The notes beneath the pieces are model-generated. The model did not search any database, had not been told where the DNA came from, and was given only the letters and a program-made list of their open reading frames with translations. Below are positions 1 to 8,388 of a stretch of 15,181 nt of DNA, in pieces. Position 1 is the first letter of the stretch. Every line of letters begins with the position of its first letter. The stretch covers positions 1-15,181 of the forward strand of contig DAIPHL010000038.1 of assembly GCA_036771375.1 (NCBI GenBank). The letters run 5' to 3'. Made by a program: the position numbers and the translations under genes. Source of the DNA: DAIPHL01 sp036771375 (GTDB taxonomy: Bacteria; Synergistota; Synergistia; Synergistales; Synergistaceae).

Positions 1-4
1 GGTC

Positions 5-35
5 GGCGAGCGTACGCTCCGCCTGCTCCTTTTTT
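5..35 (+). terminator. possible terminator of the gene upstream of pnp
   Basis: GGCGAGC (5-11) pairs with GCTCCGCC (16-23) with one bulged base, and six T follow at 30-35. The T-run sits six bases beyond the stem, which is atypical for an intrinsic terminator. The gene it would end (rpsO is the usual neighbour of pnp) lies outside the window. The hairpin core is a perfect 12-base palindrome, so it may also be something else. Confidence 0.3.
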
Positions 36-73
36 ATGAACGGCAGGAAAATACAAAAAAACGGAAAATCGAC

Positions 74-103
74 GCGACACCCACGCCCCTTTGATGGTAT
101 CAT
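74..103 (+). promoter_or_regulatory. pnp promoter, extended -10
   Basis: TATCAT (98-103) matches the -10 consensus at 5 of 6 positions and is preceded by TG plus one base (95-97), an extended -10. GCGACA (74-79) matches -35 at 4 of 6 positions with an 18-base spacer. Transcription would start near 110, leaving a leader of about 36 nt. Found by eye only. Confidence 0.45.
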
Positions 104-145
104 TTCACGGTCACAATCGAAAAATAAAGAGGAGGAAAGAAAAAA

Positions 146-2404
<2,259 letters not shown>

Positions 2405-2429
2405 CGCCGGACGGCGGAACTGGAAAACC

Positions 2430-2882
2430 ATGCAACCCGTCTCTGGGAATCTCGTCGTAAAAATCATGAGGAAATCTTCGGACCACCCCTTGCCGGAATA
2501 CGCCACCCCGGGTTCTGCCGGCATGGATCTTCGAGCCGACGAGCAGGTCGTGCTCCACAAGGGGGAATACGCCTCCGTGGGCACCGGGTTGTACATGGAA
2601 ATACCGGAGGGCTACGAAGGACAGGTACGTCCGCGCAGCGGGCTCGCCGCGAAACACGGGGTGACCCTCCTGAACGCACCGGGCACCATCGACTCCGACT
2701 ACCGGGGAGAGCTCAGGGTTCTGTTGATCAACCACGGTGAACGCCCCTTCACGATCGATCCGGGCGACCGGATCGCGCAGATCGTCTTTGCACCGGTGGA
2801 GCGGGCACAGATCCGGGAAAGCCTCCAGCTCTCCCCTTCTTCACGCGATTCGGGAGGCTTCGGAAGCACCGGAATGAAGTAG
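2430..2882 (+). CDS. dut: deoxyuridine 5'-triphosphate nucleotidohydrolase (dUTPase)
   Basis: This enzyme hydrolyses dUTP to dUMP and pyrophosphate, keeping uracil out of DNA and supplying dUMP for thymidylate synthesis. At 150 residues it is the normal length for the trimeric Dut family. All five motifs are present: GSAGMDLRA (28-36), RPRSGLA (67-73), GTIDSDYRGE (85-94) with the catalytic Asp and Tyr, GDRIAQ (112-117), and the P-loop-like C-terminal RDSGGFGSTG (139-148). The ATG at 2430 lies 25 nt after pnp and has only a weak purine-rich ribosome site, so translation may depend partly on upstream coupling. An inner ATG at 2466 (residue 13) is less likely because residues 8-12 form the usual first beta strand. 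Confidence 0.97.
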   Translation: MQPVSGNLVVKIMRKSSDHPLPEYATPGSAGMDLRADEQVVLHKGEYASVGTGLYMEIPEGYEGQVRPRSGLAAKHGVTLLNAPGTIDSDYRGELRVLLINHGERPFTIDPGDRIAQIVFAPVERAQIRESLQLSPSSRDSGGFGSTGMK

Positions 2883-2917
2883 TGGAGCCCTCCTTCCTTT
2901 GCATCGACGCATCGACC

Positions 2918-2951
2918 ACCGCCCCCGGCAAGGCATACGCTCGGGGGCGGT
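2918..2951 (+). terminator. GC-rich hairpin after dut, no U-run
   Basis: ACCGCCCCC (2918-2926) pairs perfectly with GGGGGCGGT (2943-2951), and an inner G-C pair extends it to 10 bp around a loop of about 14 bases. It lies 35 bases after the dut stop, where a terminator is expected, but no T-run follows on either strand. It could be a factor-dependent terminator, an RNA-stabilising 3' hairpin, or a protein site. Confidence 0.45.
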
Positions 2952-3069
2952 ACCATAGGTCCCCGAACGACGCGCTCTCCGATGCAGCGACTCCCGGTCC
3001 GTCCAAAAATATTTGCCAATTTCACATTTATGTTACCGAATTGCCCTATTCAAATATCCGAAAATGGGC

Positions 3070-3075
3070 TATACT
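3070..3075 (+). promoter_or_regulatory. possible -10 of the NSS transporter promoter
   Basis: TATACT matches the -10 consensus at 5 of 6 positions and sits in AT-rich DNA. No good -35 lies at 16-18 bases: TTGCCC (3041-3046) is 23 bases away, and TATTCA at the right distance matches poorly. The promoter may therefore need an activator, or the true start may be elsewhere. Confidence 0.3.
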
Positions 3076-3118
3076 ACCCACACTGAGTCCCCATTTCTTT
3101 TTCTTCTCTTAAATACTT

Positions 3119-3130
3119 ATAAATATTTAT
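3119..3130 (+). repeat. 12-base AT palindrome ATAAATATTTAT
   Basis: A perfect two-fold symmetric AT-only site, about 37 bases downstream of the putative transcription start of the NSS gene. Its position and symmetry suit an operator for a dimeric regulator, but AT-rich DNA produces such palindromes by chance, and no regulator is encoded in the window. Confidence 0.3.
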
Positions 3131-3174
3131 CGATATGTCCGTCGTAAGCATCTTTCGAAATAGGCTCTCCCGCT

Positions 3175-3195
3175 TGGTATGTCCTTTTCATACCA
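3175..3195 (+). repeat. inverted repeat TGGTATG-N7-CATACCA
   Basis: Perfect 7-base arms separated by TCCTTTT, in the predicted leader of the NSS transporter. It could fold as an RNA stem-loop or act as a DNA operator; the sequence alone does not decide. Confidence 0.4.
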
Positions 3196-3320
3196 GGTGT
3201 TCCCGATAAAAATCGAAGGGAGTGATGCCCGAAACAACCATTCAGGAGCGGCTCGAACTTTTGCCATTTTGTGTTTTAAGAGACACCGTGCTTTCACAGT
3301 GATGAGAAGGAGGTCTGGTT

Positions 3321-4814
3321 ATGGCAGAGATCAAAAAAGGCGGAGACCAGTTTTCAAGCCGTTGGGGACTGATGTGCACGATTTTGGGAATGGCCGTCGG
3401 GACCGGAAACATCTGGCGATTCCCCCGAGAGGTGGCCAAGAACAACGGAGGCGCTTTCATTTTGATGTGCTTCCTGGCGCTTTTCATCTGGGCCGTTCCC
3501 CTGATCTGTGCGGAGTCCGTCTTCGGGAAAAAGACCAGAATGGCGAACGCCGGTGCGTTCAAAACACTACTCGGCGGTAAATGGACCTGGGTCGGCGCGT
3601 TCTGCGGAATGGTCTGCATTATGATCGGCGCCTACTACGCGGTCGTTCTCGGCTGGGTCACGAAGTACCTCGTCCTTATCTTCAGCGGCTTCCTCGGAAC
3701 CGTAAAATCCGGTGGGATCGAGCTCACCACCGCCACATGGAATTCGTTCGCGATGACGCCCCCCGCGTGGGAATCCTGGATGTGGTTCATCGTCGCCGTC
3801 GTCATCTCGGCGATCATCATTTCAAGGGGAATACAGGGCGGCATCGAGGCTGCCAACAAGATCATGATCCCCTCCGTTTTCATCCTGCTTGCGATCCTGG
3901 TCTTTCGGGTGGCCATGCTCCCCAAAGCCGTCGACGGATTCAAATTCATGTACCACATCCGCTTCGAAGATTTCCTGAGCCCCCGAATATGGCTCGCGGC
4001 CTTCACGCAGGCGGCCTGGTCGACCGGCGCCGGCTGGGGCATGTTCCACGTCTACTACGTCTACGCAGCCAAGGATGAAGACATCGAGCTCAACGCCTTT
4101 ACCGTGACCTTCGGCGACACGGTCGCCGCGATGCTGGCGGGCATGGTCGTCCTGCCGGCGGTCTTCGCGCTCGCGCCGGACCCGAACGCCGTCATGGCTT
4201 CCGGTTCGAACGGCCTGACCTTCATAAACCTCACGAACCTCTTCGCGAACACGACCGGGGGCTTTCTGATGGCCATCCTCTTCTTCCTGGCGCTCTTCTC
4301 GGCCGCCCTCAGCTCCCTCATCGCCATGGTCGAGCTCGGCTGCCGCAACCTCATGGATATGGGACTGAGCCGCTTGAAGGGGACGTTGATCACATCCCTC
4401 TTCTTCATCGTCGTCGGAGGTTTCTCCGCTCTTGACAACAGGGTATTCGAGAACCAGGACATGGTCTGGGGCGTCGCCCTTCTGATCGTCGGCCTCTTCT
4501 ACTCGCTCGCCGCCATGAGATACGGCGTGGACAAACTCTGGGAAGAGGACATCGCACCCTGCTCCGACATTCGCGTCAAATGGATGTGGTCGGCGATCAA
4601 GCTCTTCCCGGCACTCTTCGCATTCGTGTGGGGCTGGTGGGTATGGGACGCCGCAAGCTGGTATCCGGGCGAGTGGTACAAATTCTGGCCCATCACGAAG
4701 TACATGTACACCCCCGGCGCCATGGTCGTGGAATGGGGACTTCTCTTCCTGATCCTCTTTGCGCTCAACAATTTCATGACCAAAAACCTCACGTACTCCA
4801 ACAAACTGGATTGA
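3321..4814 (+). CDS. sodium-dependent amino acid symporter, NSS (SNF) family
   Basis: An inner-membrane transporter of the neurotransmitter:sodium symporter family, which moves amino acids or related amines inward with Na+. The 497-residue protein has about 12 hydrophobic segments. TM1 carries the signature VGTGNIWRFP (26-35), with N30 where LeuT has a sodium ligand, followed by NNGGAF (41-46). The TM6 region has a glycine-rich break (STGAGWG, 234-240). TM8 carries SAALSSLIA (327-335), whose paired serines fit the second sodium site. AAGGAGGT (3307-3314) lies six bases before the ATG. The next gene is a one-TM subunit like C. glutamicum MetS, so this is probably the large subunit of a two-component system. 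Substrate is unknown; methionine or alanine are known for the MetPS type, but nothing here fixes it. Confidence 0.93.
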   Translation: MAEIKKGGDQFSSRWGLMCTILGMAVGTGNIWRFPREVAKNNGGAFILMCFLALFIWAVPLICAESVFGKKTRMANAGAFKTLLGGKWTWVGAFCGMVCIMIGAYYAVVLGWVTKYLVLIFSGFLGTVKSGGIELTTATWNSFAMTPPAWESWMWFIVAVVISAIIISRGIQGGIEAANKIMIPSVFILLAILVFRVAMLPKAVDGFKFMYHIRFEDFLSPRIWLAAFTQAAWSTGAGWGMFHVYYVYAAKDEDIELNAFTVTFGDTVAAMLAGMVVLPAVFALAPDPNAVMASGSNGLTFINLTNLFANTTGGFLMAILFFLALFSAALSSLIAMVELGCRNLMDMGLSRLKGTLITSLFFIVVGGFSALDNRVFENQDMVWGVALLIVGLFYSLAAMRYGVDKLWEEDIAPCSDIRVKWMWSAIKLFPALFAFVWGWWVWDAASWYPGEWYKFWPITKYMYTPGAMVVEWGLLFLILFALNNFMTKNLTYSNKLD

Positions 4815-4848
4815 CGCAAGCCGTCCTAAGGAAAGGAGCGAGGGTTTC

Positions 4849-4971
4849 ATGGAAAACGGCAATCTCTGGGTCATCAATATGATCTTCTGCATTTTGATCG
4901 GTTTCGGCAGCTTTGGCTACGCTCTCAAGCTGACGATGGACGCCGAAAACAAAAAACGCGGCAAGGAATAG
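4849..4971 (+). CDS. small one-TM accessory subunit of the NSS transporter (MetS-like)
   Basis: A 40-residue protein, MENGNLWVINMIFC..., easily missed because of its size. It has one hydrophobic segment (about 7-28: WVINMIFCILIGFGSFGYAL) and a short charged C-terminus ending KKRGKE. This matches the MetS type of NSS small subunit, which is needed with the large subunit for transport in Corynebacterium glutamicum. The ATG has GGAG (4835-4838) ten bases upstream and lies 34 nt after the symporter stop. The terminator hairpin follows 33 nt after the TAG, so the two genes form a closed transcription unit. I call it on size, topology and context; sequence similarity was not computed. Confidence 0.85.
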   Translation: MENGNLWVINMIFCILIGFGSFGYALKLTMDAENKKRGKE

Positions 4972-5004
4972 TCGAGTCGGCTTTCTTCAAAAAAACGACC
5001 CATC

Positions 5005-5052
5005 AAGAGCGCGGCGGGAGAGGTTTTTCAACCCGCTGCGCTCTTCGTCTTC
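5005..5052 (+). terminator. terminator after the NSS transporter operon
   Basis: A 14-bp stem, AAGAGCGCGGCGGG (5005-5018) with CCCGCTGCGCTCTT (5032-5045), contains one G-U pair and a 13-base loop. The sequence after it is pyrimidine-rich (CGTCTTCT) but not a clean T-run. A run of A at 4989-4995 lies on the other side, so it could also act on the minus strand. Confidence 0.7.
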
Positions 5053-5084
5053 TTGACAGGCCTCGTACAATATGCGGCTGTCAA
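5053..5084 (+). repeat. inverted repeat TTGACAG-N18-CTGTCAA over the thrS -35
   Basis: Perfect 7-base arms at 5053-5059 and 5078-5084. The right arm contains the -35 hexamer of the predicted thrS promoter. The layout suits a repressor or activator site, or could be two copies of a -35-like element; no dedicated regulator is nearby. Confidence 0.4.
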
Positions 5085-5106
5085 AAGAATGAAAAAATGA
5101 TAAAAT
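5078..5106 (+). promoter_or_regulatory. thrS promoter, extended -10
   Basis: CTGTCA (5078-5083, 4 of 6) and TAAAAT (5101-5106, 5 of 6) are separated by 17 bases, with TGA directly before the -10 as an extended element. Transcription would start near 5113, giving a leader of about 57 nt. A small hairpin, TCGTAT/ATACGA (5117-5122, 5126-5131), would sit at the very 5' end of the transcript. Confidence 0.55.
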
Positions 5107-5169
5107 CGATCTCGTTTCGTATTGAATACGAGGAATGCAGCACGGAGAAGCGAGTGAGGAGATGATCGC

Positions 5170-7056
5170 ATGGCCGGTTACGTGGGCCCAAACGGAGAAA
5201 AATTTGCGGCGGACGGGAAGACCACGCCGTTTGCACTGTTCAAGGAGTGGAATATCAAAGGGGCCATCGCCGCGACGTTGGACGGACACCCGGTCGATCT
5301 GCACGCCGTGCTGGCGGACGGTGGAGCGGTTCGCCCGATCCTGCCGAACTCGCCGGAAGGGCTGGAGATCATCCGCCACTCGGCGTCGCACCTGATGGCA
5401 CAGGCCATTCTTCGCCTGTATCCCGGTGCGCGCTTCGGCGTAGGGCCTGCCATAAAGGACGGCTTCTACTACGACGTGCTCTTTCCCACCCCGATATCGG
5501 ACGAGGACCTGCCGGCGATCGAGGCCGAGATGAAGAGAATCGTAAAGGAAAAGCTCCGCATCGAACGCCTGGAGATGAGCAGCCCGGAAGCGCTGGAACG
5601 TTTCAAGGACGACCCCTTCAAGACCGAGCTGATCCGGGACATCGGAGCGGAAACCGTCTCCCTGTACCGGCAGGGGGAGTTCTGGGACCTCTGCCGAGGA
5701 CCGCATCTTTCCGACACCGGACACATCAGACATTTCAAGCTCCTCTCGATCGCCGGAGCTTACTGGCGCGGAGACGAAAAGAACGTGATGCTGACCCGCG
5801 TGTACGGGACTGCCTTCCCCGACGCCGATTCGCTCGACGAACACCTCAAACGAATCGAGGAGGCAAAGTTGCGCGACCACAGGAAACTGGGAAGGGAGCT
5901 GGACCTCTTCAGCTTTCAGCCCGAGGGGCCGGGGTTCCCGTTCTTCCATCCCAAGGGGATGGTCCTGATGAACACGCTGCTCGCGTTCTGGCGCGGCGAG
6001 CACAAGAAACGCGGTTACAGCGAAATCAAAACACCGCTGATTCTGGATCGGGATCTCTGGCTTCGCTCCGGACACTGGGACCACTACCGCGAAAACATGT
6101 ACTTCACGGAGATCGACGAACGCCCCTTTGCGATAAAACCGATGAACTGCCCCGGGGGCATCCTGATCTACAAGAGCGCGAAACACAGCTACAGGGACCT
6201 GCCCATGCGCATGGCCGAACTGGGAACCGTCCACCGGCACGAACGATCGGGCGTGCTGCACGGCCTGATGCGCGTCCGCTGCTTCACCCAGGACGACGCC
6301 CACATCTACTGCACGCCGGATCAGATCGGAACCGAGCTCAAGGACATTATGGACCTCAATCGCTACGTCTACGGCGTGTTCGGCTTCAAGTTCAGCGTCG
6401 AACTCTCGACCAGGCCGGACGACTTCATGGGCGAGGAATCCCTCTGGGAACTCGCCGAAAACAAGCTGAAGGAGGCGCTAGAGGAGACGGGAACCCCCTA
6501 CAGGCTCAACCCCGGGGACGGCGCGTTTTACGGCCCCAAGATCGACTATCATCTGGAGGACAGCATCGGACGCACATGGCAGTGCGGGACGATCCAGCTC
6601 GACTTTCAGATGCCCGAGAAATTCGACATGGGTTACATCGGAAACGACGGAGCGGAACACCGGCCCGTCATGCTCCACAGGACGGTCCTCGGCAGCATGG
6701 AACGCTTCATGGGGATCCTGATCGAACATTACGCCGGAGCGTTCCCCTATTGGCTCGCACCCGTCCAGGTAAAGATCATACAGGTAAAACCGGATTTCGA
6801 AGCGTACGCCCAGGAGGTGGAAAAAACCCTGAACGACGCGGGCGTGCGGACCGAGCGCGACACGAGGGATGAAAAGCTCGGCAGGAAAATACGCGACGCT
6901 CAGATGGAAAAGATTCCGTACATGCTGGTGATCGGCGCACGGGAAACAGAGGAGAGAAGCGTATCCGTAAGGTCACGTACCCTGGGCGATCTGGGAGGCA
7001 GGACTCTCGACGAGTTCAAAAACATGCTGGCCGAAGAACCCAATCCCATCGACTGA
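5170..7056 (+). CDS. thrS: threonyl-tRNA synthetase
   Basis: This cytoplasmic class II synthetase charges tRNA-Thr. The 628-residue protein has the full bacterial layout: N-terminal TGS domain (about 1-62), editing domain (about 63-225), class II catalytic core (about 240-530) and anticodon-binding domain (about 532-625). The editing site that clears Ser-tRNA-Thr is intact (H70 and H74 in HSASH, C175 and H179 in CRGPHL). The catalytic zinc ligands are present: C327 in MNCPGG, H378 in DDAHIYC, H503 in MLHRTVLGS. Motif 2 (ELGTVHRHERSG, 350-361) and the motif 3 Arg region (GSMERF, 508-513) are clear. AGGAG (5157-5161) lies eight bases before the ATG. It has its own promoter and ends at a bidirectional terminator. 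No T-box is visible in the short leader. Confidence 0.98.
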   Translation: MAGYVGPNGEKFAADGKTTPFALFKEWNIKGAIAATLDGHPVDLHAVLADGGAVRPILPNSPEGLEIIRHSASHLMAQAILRLYPGARFGVGPAIKDGFYYDVLFPTPISDEDLPAIEAEMKRIVKEKLRIERLEMSSPEALERFKDDPFKTELIRDIGAETVSLYRQGEFWDLCRGPHLSDTGHIRHFKLLSIAGAYWRGDEKNVMLTRVYGTAFPDADSLDEHLKRIEEAKLRDHRKLGRELDLFSFQPEGPGFPFFHPKGMVLMNTLLAFWRGEHKKRGYSEIKTPLILDRDLWLRSGHWDHYRENMYFTEIDERPFAIKPMNCPGGILIYKSAKHSYRDLPMRMAELGTVHRHERSGVLHGLMRVRCFTQDDAHIYCTPDQIGTELKDIMDLNRYVYGVFGFKFSVELSTRPDDFMGEESLWELAENKLKEALEETGTPYRLNPGDGAFYGPKIDYHLEDSIGRTWQCGTIQLDFQMPEKFDMGYIGNDGAEHRPVMLHRTVLGSMERFMGILIEHYAGAFPYWLAPVQVKIIQVKPDFEAYAQEVEKTLNDAGVRTERDTRDEKLGRKIRDAQMEKIPYMLVIGARETEERSVSVRSRTLGDLGGRTLDEFKNMLAEEPNPID

Positions 7057-7076
7057 GGTCTATAGATGAAGATGAC

Positions 7077-7114
7077 AAAAAAACGGTGGCGGGGAGAAGA
7101 ACCGCCATCGTTTT
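7077..7114. terminator. bidirectional terminator shared by thrS and rpsI
   Basis: AAAACGGTGGCGG (7080-7092) pairs with CCGCCATCGTTTT (7102-7114): 13 bp with one G-U and a 9-base loop. Seven A (7077-7083) on the left give a 7-U run for minus-strand transcripts, and four T (7111-7114) serve the plus strand. It lies between convergent thrS and rplM-rpsI and probably serves both, more strongly the ribosomal operon. Confidence 0.85.
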
Positions 7115-7151
7115 CGTGATGTCGCCTTTCAGCTCCGATCTTAAAAAAGCA

Positions 7152-7550
7152 TCAGCGCTTGGAGAACTGTCTCTTGCCGCGAGCACCCTTCTGGCCAAAC
7201 TTTTTGCGCTCGACCATACGGGAGTCCCTGCAGAGCATCCCCGCTTTTTTCAAAACGGGACGCGCATCGGGATTGAGCTTTAAAATGGCGCGGGCGATCC
7301 CCATACGGATCGCGCCGGACTGGCCGGTGAGCCCACCCCCATGGGCGTTGATCATGATATCGACCTTGCCCTCGACGCCTGCAACCCTGAGCGGCTCGAT
7401 CGCCTGCGTCTTCCAGATATAGCGCGGAAAATAATCGTCGATCTCCCGGTTGTTCACCGTCAGCTTTCCGCTTCCAGCCCGGAGCAAAACCCTCGCCACC
7501 GCATTCTTGCGCCGTCCGGTACCCCAATAGTTGACCACGGAATCCTGCAT
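7152..7550 (-). CDS. rpsI: 30S ribosomal protein S9
   Basis: S9 binds the 3' domain of 16S rRNA in the small subunit head, and its C-terminal tail reaches the P-site tRNA. The 132-residue length and ends are typical: YWGTGRRKNAVARV near the N-terminus, NAHGGGLTGQSGAIRMGIAR in the middle (68-87), and the basic tail ending GKRQFSKR with the conserved final Arg. It starts 12 nt after rplM, in the usual L13-S9 order, and its operon ends at the strong hairpin 38 nt downstream. A purine-rich GGAGG lies just before the ATG. Confidence 0.98.
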   Translation of the reverse strand: MQDSVVNYWGTGRRKNAVARVLLRAGSGKLTVNNREIDDYFPRYIWKTQAIEPLRVAGVEGKVDIMINAHGGGLTGQSGAIRMGIARAILKLNPDARPVLKKAGMLCRDSRMVERKKFGQKGARGKRQFSKR

Positions 7551-7562
7551 CGCCTTTCCTCC

Positions 7563-8009
7563 CTACCAGTTGAAACTGTCGACGGCCTCGGGACGCTGAG
7601 GAGCGTGTGGATGGCTTCCTCCGGCGTAGACCTTGAGTTTTTTGTACATGGCACGTCCCAGTTTTGTCTTGGGCAGCATGCCCCAAACGACCTTTTCGAT
7701 GAGACGCTCCGGATGCTTTCTCAAAACCTCGTTGTAGGTGGCGCTCTTCAAGCCGCCCGGATAGCCGCTGTAGCGGTAGATCTTGGATTGCTCCCTCTTC
7801 TTGCCGGTCAGCTCGACCTTTTCGGCGTTGATCACCACGACGAAGTCTCCCGTGTCGACATGGGGCGTGTAAGTCGGCCTGTGCTTTCCCGTAAGGATGC
7901 GGGCGACCTGCACCGCCAAGCGGCCAAGGTGTTTATCGGTGGCGTCGATCAGGTACCACTTACGCTCAACCTCTTCGCGCTTCGCCACATACGTGCGCGT
8001 TCCGATCAT
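7563..8009 (-). CDS. rplM: 50S ribosomal protein L13
   Basis: L13 is an early-assembling large-subunit protein. The 148-residue sequence has the family landmarks: VERKWYLIDATDKHLGRLA (14-32), YTPHVDTGDFVVVINAEK (47-64), SGYPGG (81-86), and the chain WGMLPKTKLGRAMYKKLKVY (109-128) followed by GSHPHAPQRPE. AGGAGG lies seven bases before the ATG. It is the first gene of the rplM-rpsI operon, driven by the promoter at 8084-8112, with a leader of about 68 nt containing a hairpin plus U-run. In E. coli L13 represses this operon through its leader; whether that holds here is not shown. Confidence 0.98.
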   Translation of the reverse strand: MIGTRTYVAKREEVERKWYLIDATDKHLGRLAVQVARILTGKHRPTYTPHVDTGDFVVVINAEKVELTGKKREQSKIYRYSGYPGGLKSATYNEVLRKHPERLIEKVVWGMLPKTKLGRAMYKKLKVYAGGSHPHAPQRPEAVDSFNW

Positions 8010-8026
8010 AAAACTTCCTCCTCTTC

Positions 8027-8055
8027 TATAAAAACACCGCTGTCAACGAACAGCG
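8027..8055 (-). terminator. hairpin plus U-run in the rplM leader
   Basis: On the minus strand CGCTGT (8055-8050) pairs with ACAGCG (8043-8038) around a 6-base loop, followed by GTG and TTTTT (8034-8030). It lies downstream of the rplM promoter and ends about 18 bases before the rplM start. It may be a weak terminator for read-through from secG, or an attenuator or regulatory stem in the rplM leader. Confidence 0.45.
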
Positions 8056-8083
8056 CCCATGATCACTTTGGACAAACCCAAAA

Positions 8084-8112
8084 AGTATAATGCAAAGAAT
8101 CGTCGGCGTCAA
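8084..8112 (-). promoter_or_regulatory. rplM-rpsI promoter
   Basis: On the minus strand TTGACG (8112-8107, 5 of 6) and TATACT (8089-8084, 5 of 6) are spaced by exactly 17 bases. It is the best-looking promoter in the window and lies just downstream of the secG stop. Transcription should start near 8077. Confidence 0.75.
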
Positions 8113-8127
8113 GGCACGGAGAAGAAG

Positions 8128-8358
8128 TCAACGGAGCTTCACCAGAATCAGGGAGAGGAGCATGAAGACTCCCGTCATGACGACGGTAACCTTCGTCAGC
8201 GAGTTCATCCGCTGCCATGAACCGCTCGACATATCCATCTGCGTACCGCCTCCGCCGAAGCTGCCCGTAAAGCCGCCGCTTTTTCGATGCTGAAGAAGGA
8301 TCACGCCCATCAGGGCGATGCATAACGCCAGGAATAAAATGGAGAGAAAAATTTTCAT
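8128..8358 (-). CDS. secG: protein translocase subunit SecG
   Basis: SecG is the small auxiliary subunit of the SecYEG channel in the inner membrane. The 76-residue protein has two hydrophobic segments (about 3-22 and 55-74) joined by a glycine-rich loop carrying the family signature: LLQHRKSGGFTGSFGGGGTQ (21-40). A purine-rich GAGGGGGTG lies about ten bases before the ATG. It follows rdgB by 30 nt on the same strand with no terminator between them, so it is probably the last gene of the upstream operon. Confidence 0.93.
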   Translation of the reverse strand: MKIFLSILFLALCIALMGVILLQHRKSGGFTGSFGGGGTQMDMSSGSWQRMNSLTKVTVVMTGVFMLLSLILVKLR

Positions 8359-8388
8359 CCGATTTACACCCCCTCGAAAAAATTTCTT

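Larger units (their letters stand above)
2883..3320 (+). promoter_or_regulatory. 438-base gene-free region: promoter and long leader of the NSS transporter
   Basis: No credible gene lies here on either strand. The first 120 bases are GC-rich and contain a tandem 8-mer (GCATCGAC twice, 2901-2916) and the hairpin listed separately. From about 3003 the DNA becomes AT-rich. It holds a possible -10 (TATACT, 3070-3075), a 12-base perfect palindrome ATAAATATTTAT (3119-3130), a 7-base inverted repeat TGGTATG/CATACCA (3175-3181, 3189-3195), a small CGAT/ATCG hairpin near 3203-3214, and CACCGTG/CACAGTG (3284-3290, 3295-3301) just before the ribosome site. If transcription starts near 3082 the leader is about 240 nt. 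I recognise no known riboswitch or T-box core in it. Confidence 0.5.

Noticed and set aside
2..103. Frame open from the left edge to a TGA near 103
   Set aside because: It could be the tail of an upstream gene, but the 33 residues match nothing I know, and the stretch overlaps the hairpin and the promoter.
2882..3112. 76-codon frame in the dut-NSS gap
   Set aside because: It starts on the dut stop, crosses the GC hairpin and the putative -10, lacks a ribosome site and has no protein-like pattern.
3822..4892. 356-codon open frame opposite the NSS transporter
   Set aside because: Low-complexity Glu/Asp/Arg/His composition that mirrors hydrophobic codons on the other strand; no domain is recognisable.
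5107..5169. T-box leader for thrS
   Set aside because: The leader is only about 57 nt, with no T-box core sequence, specifier loop or antiterminator/terminator pair.
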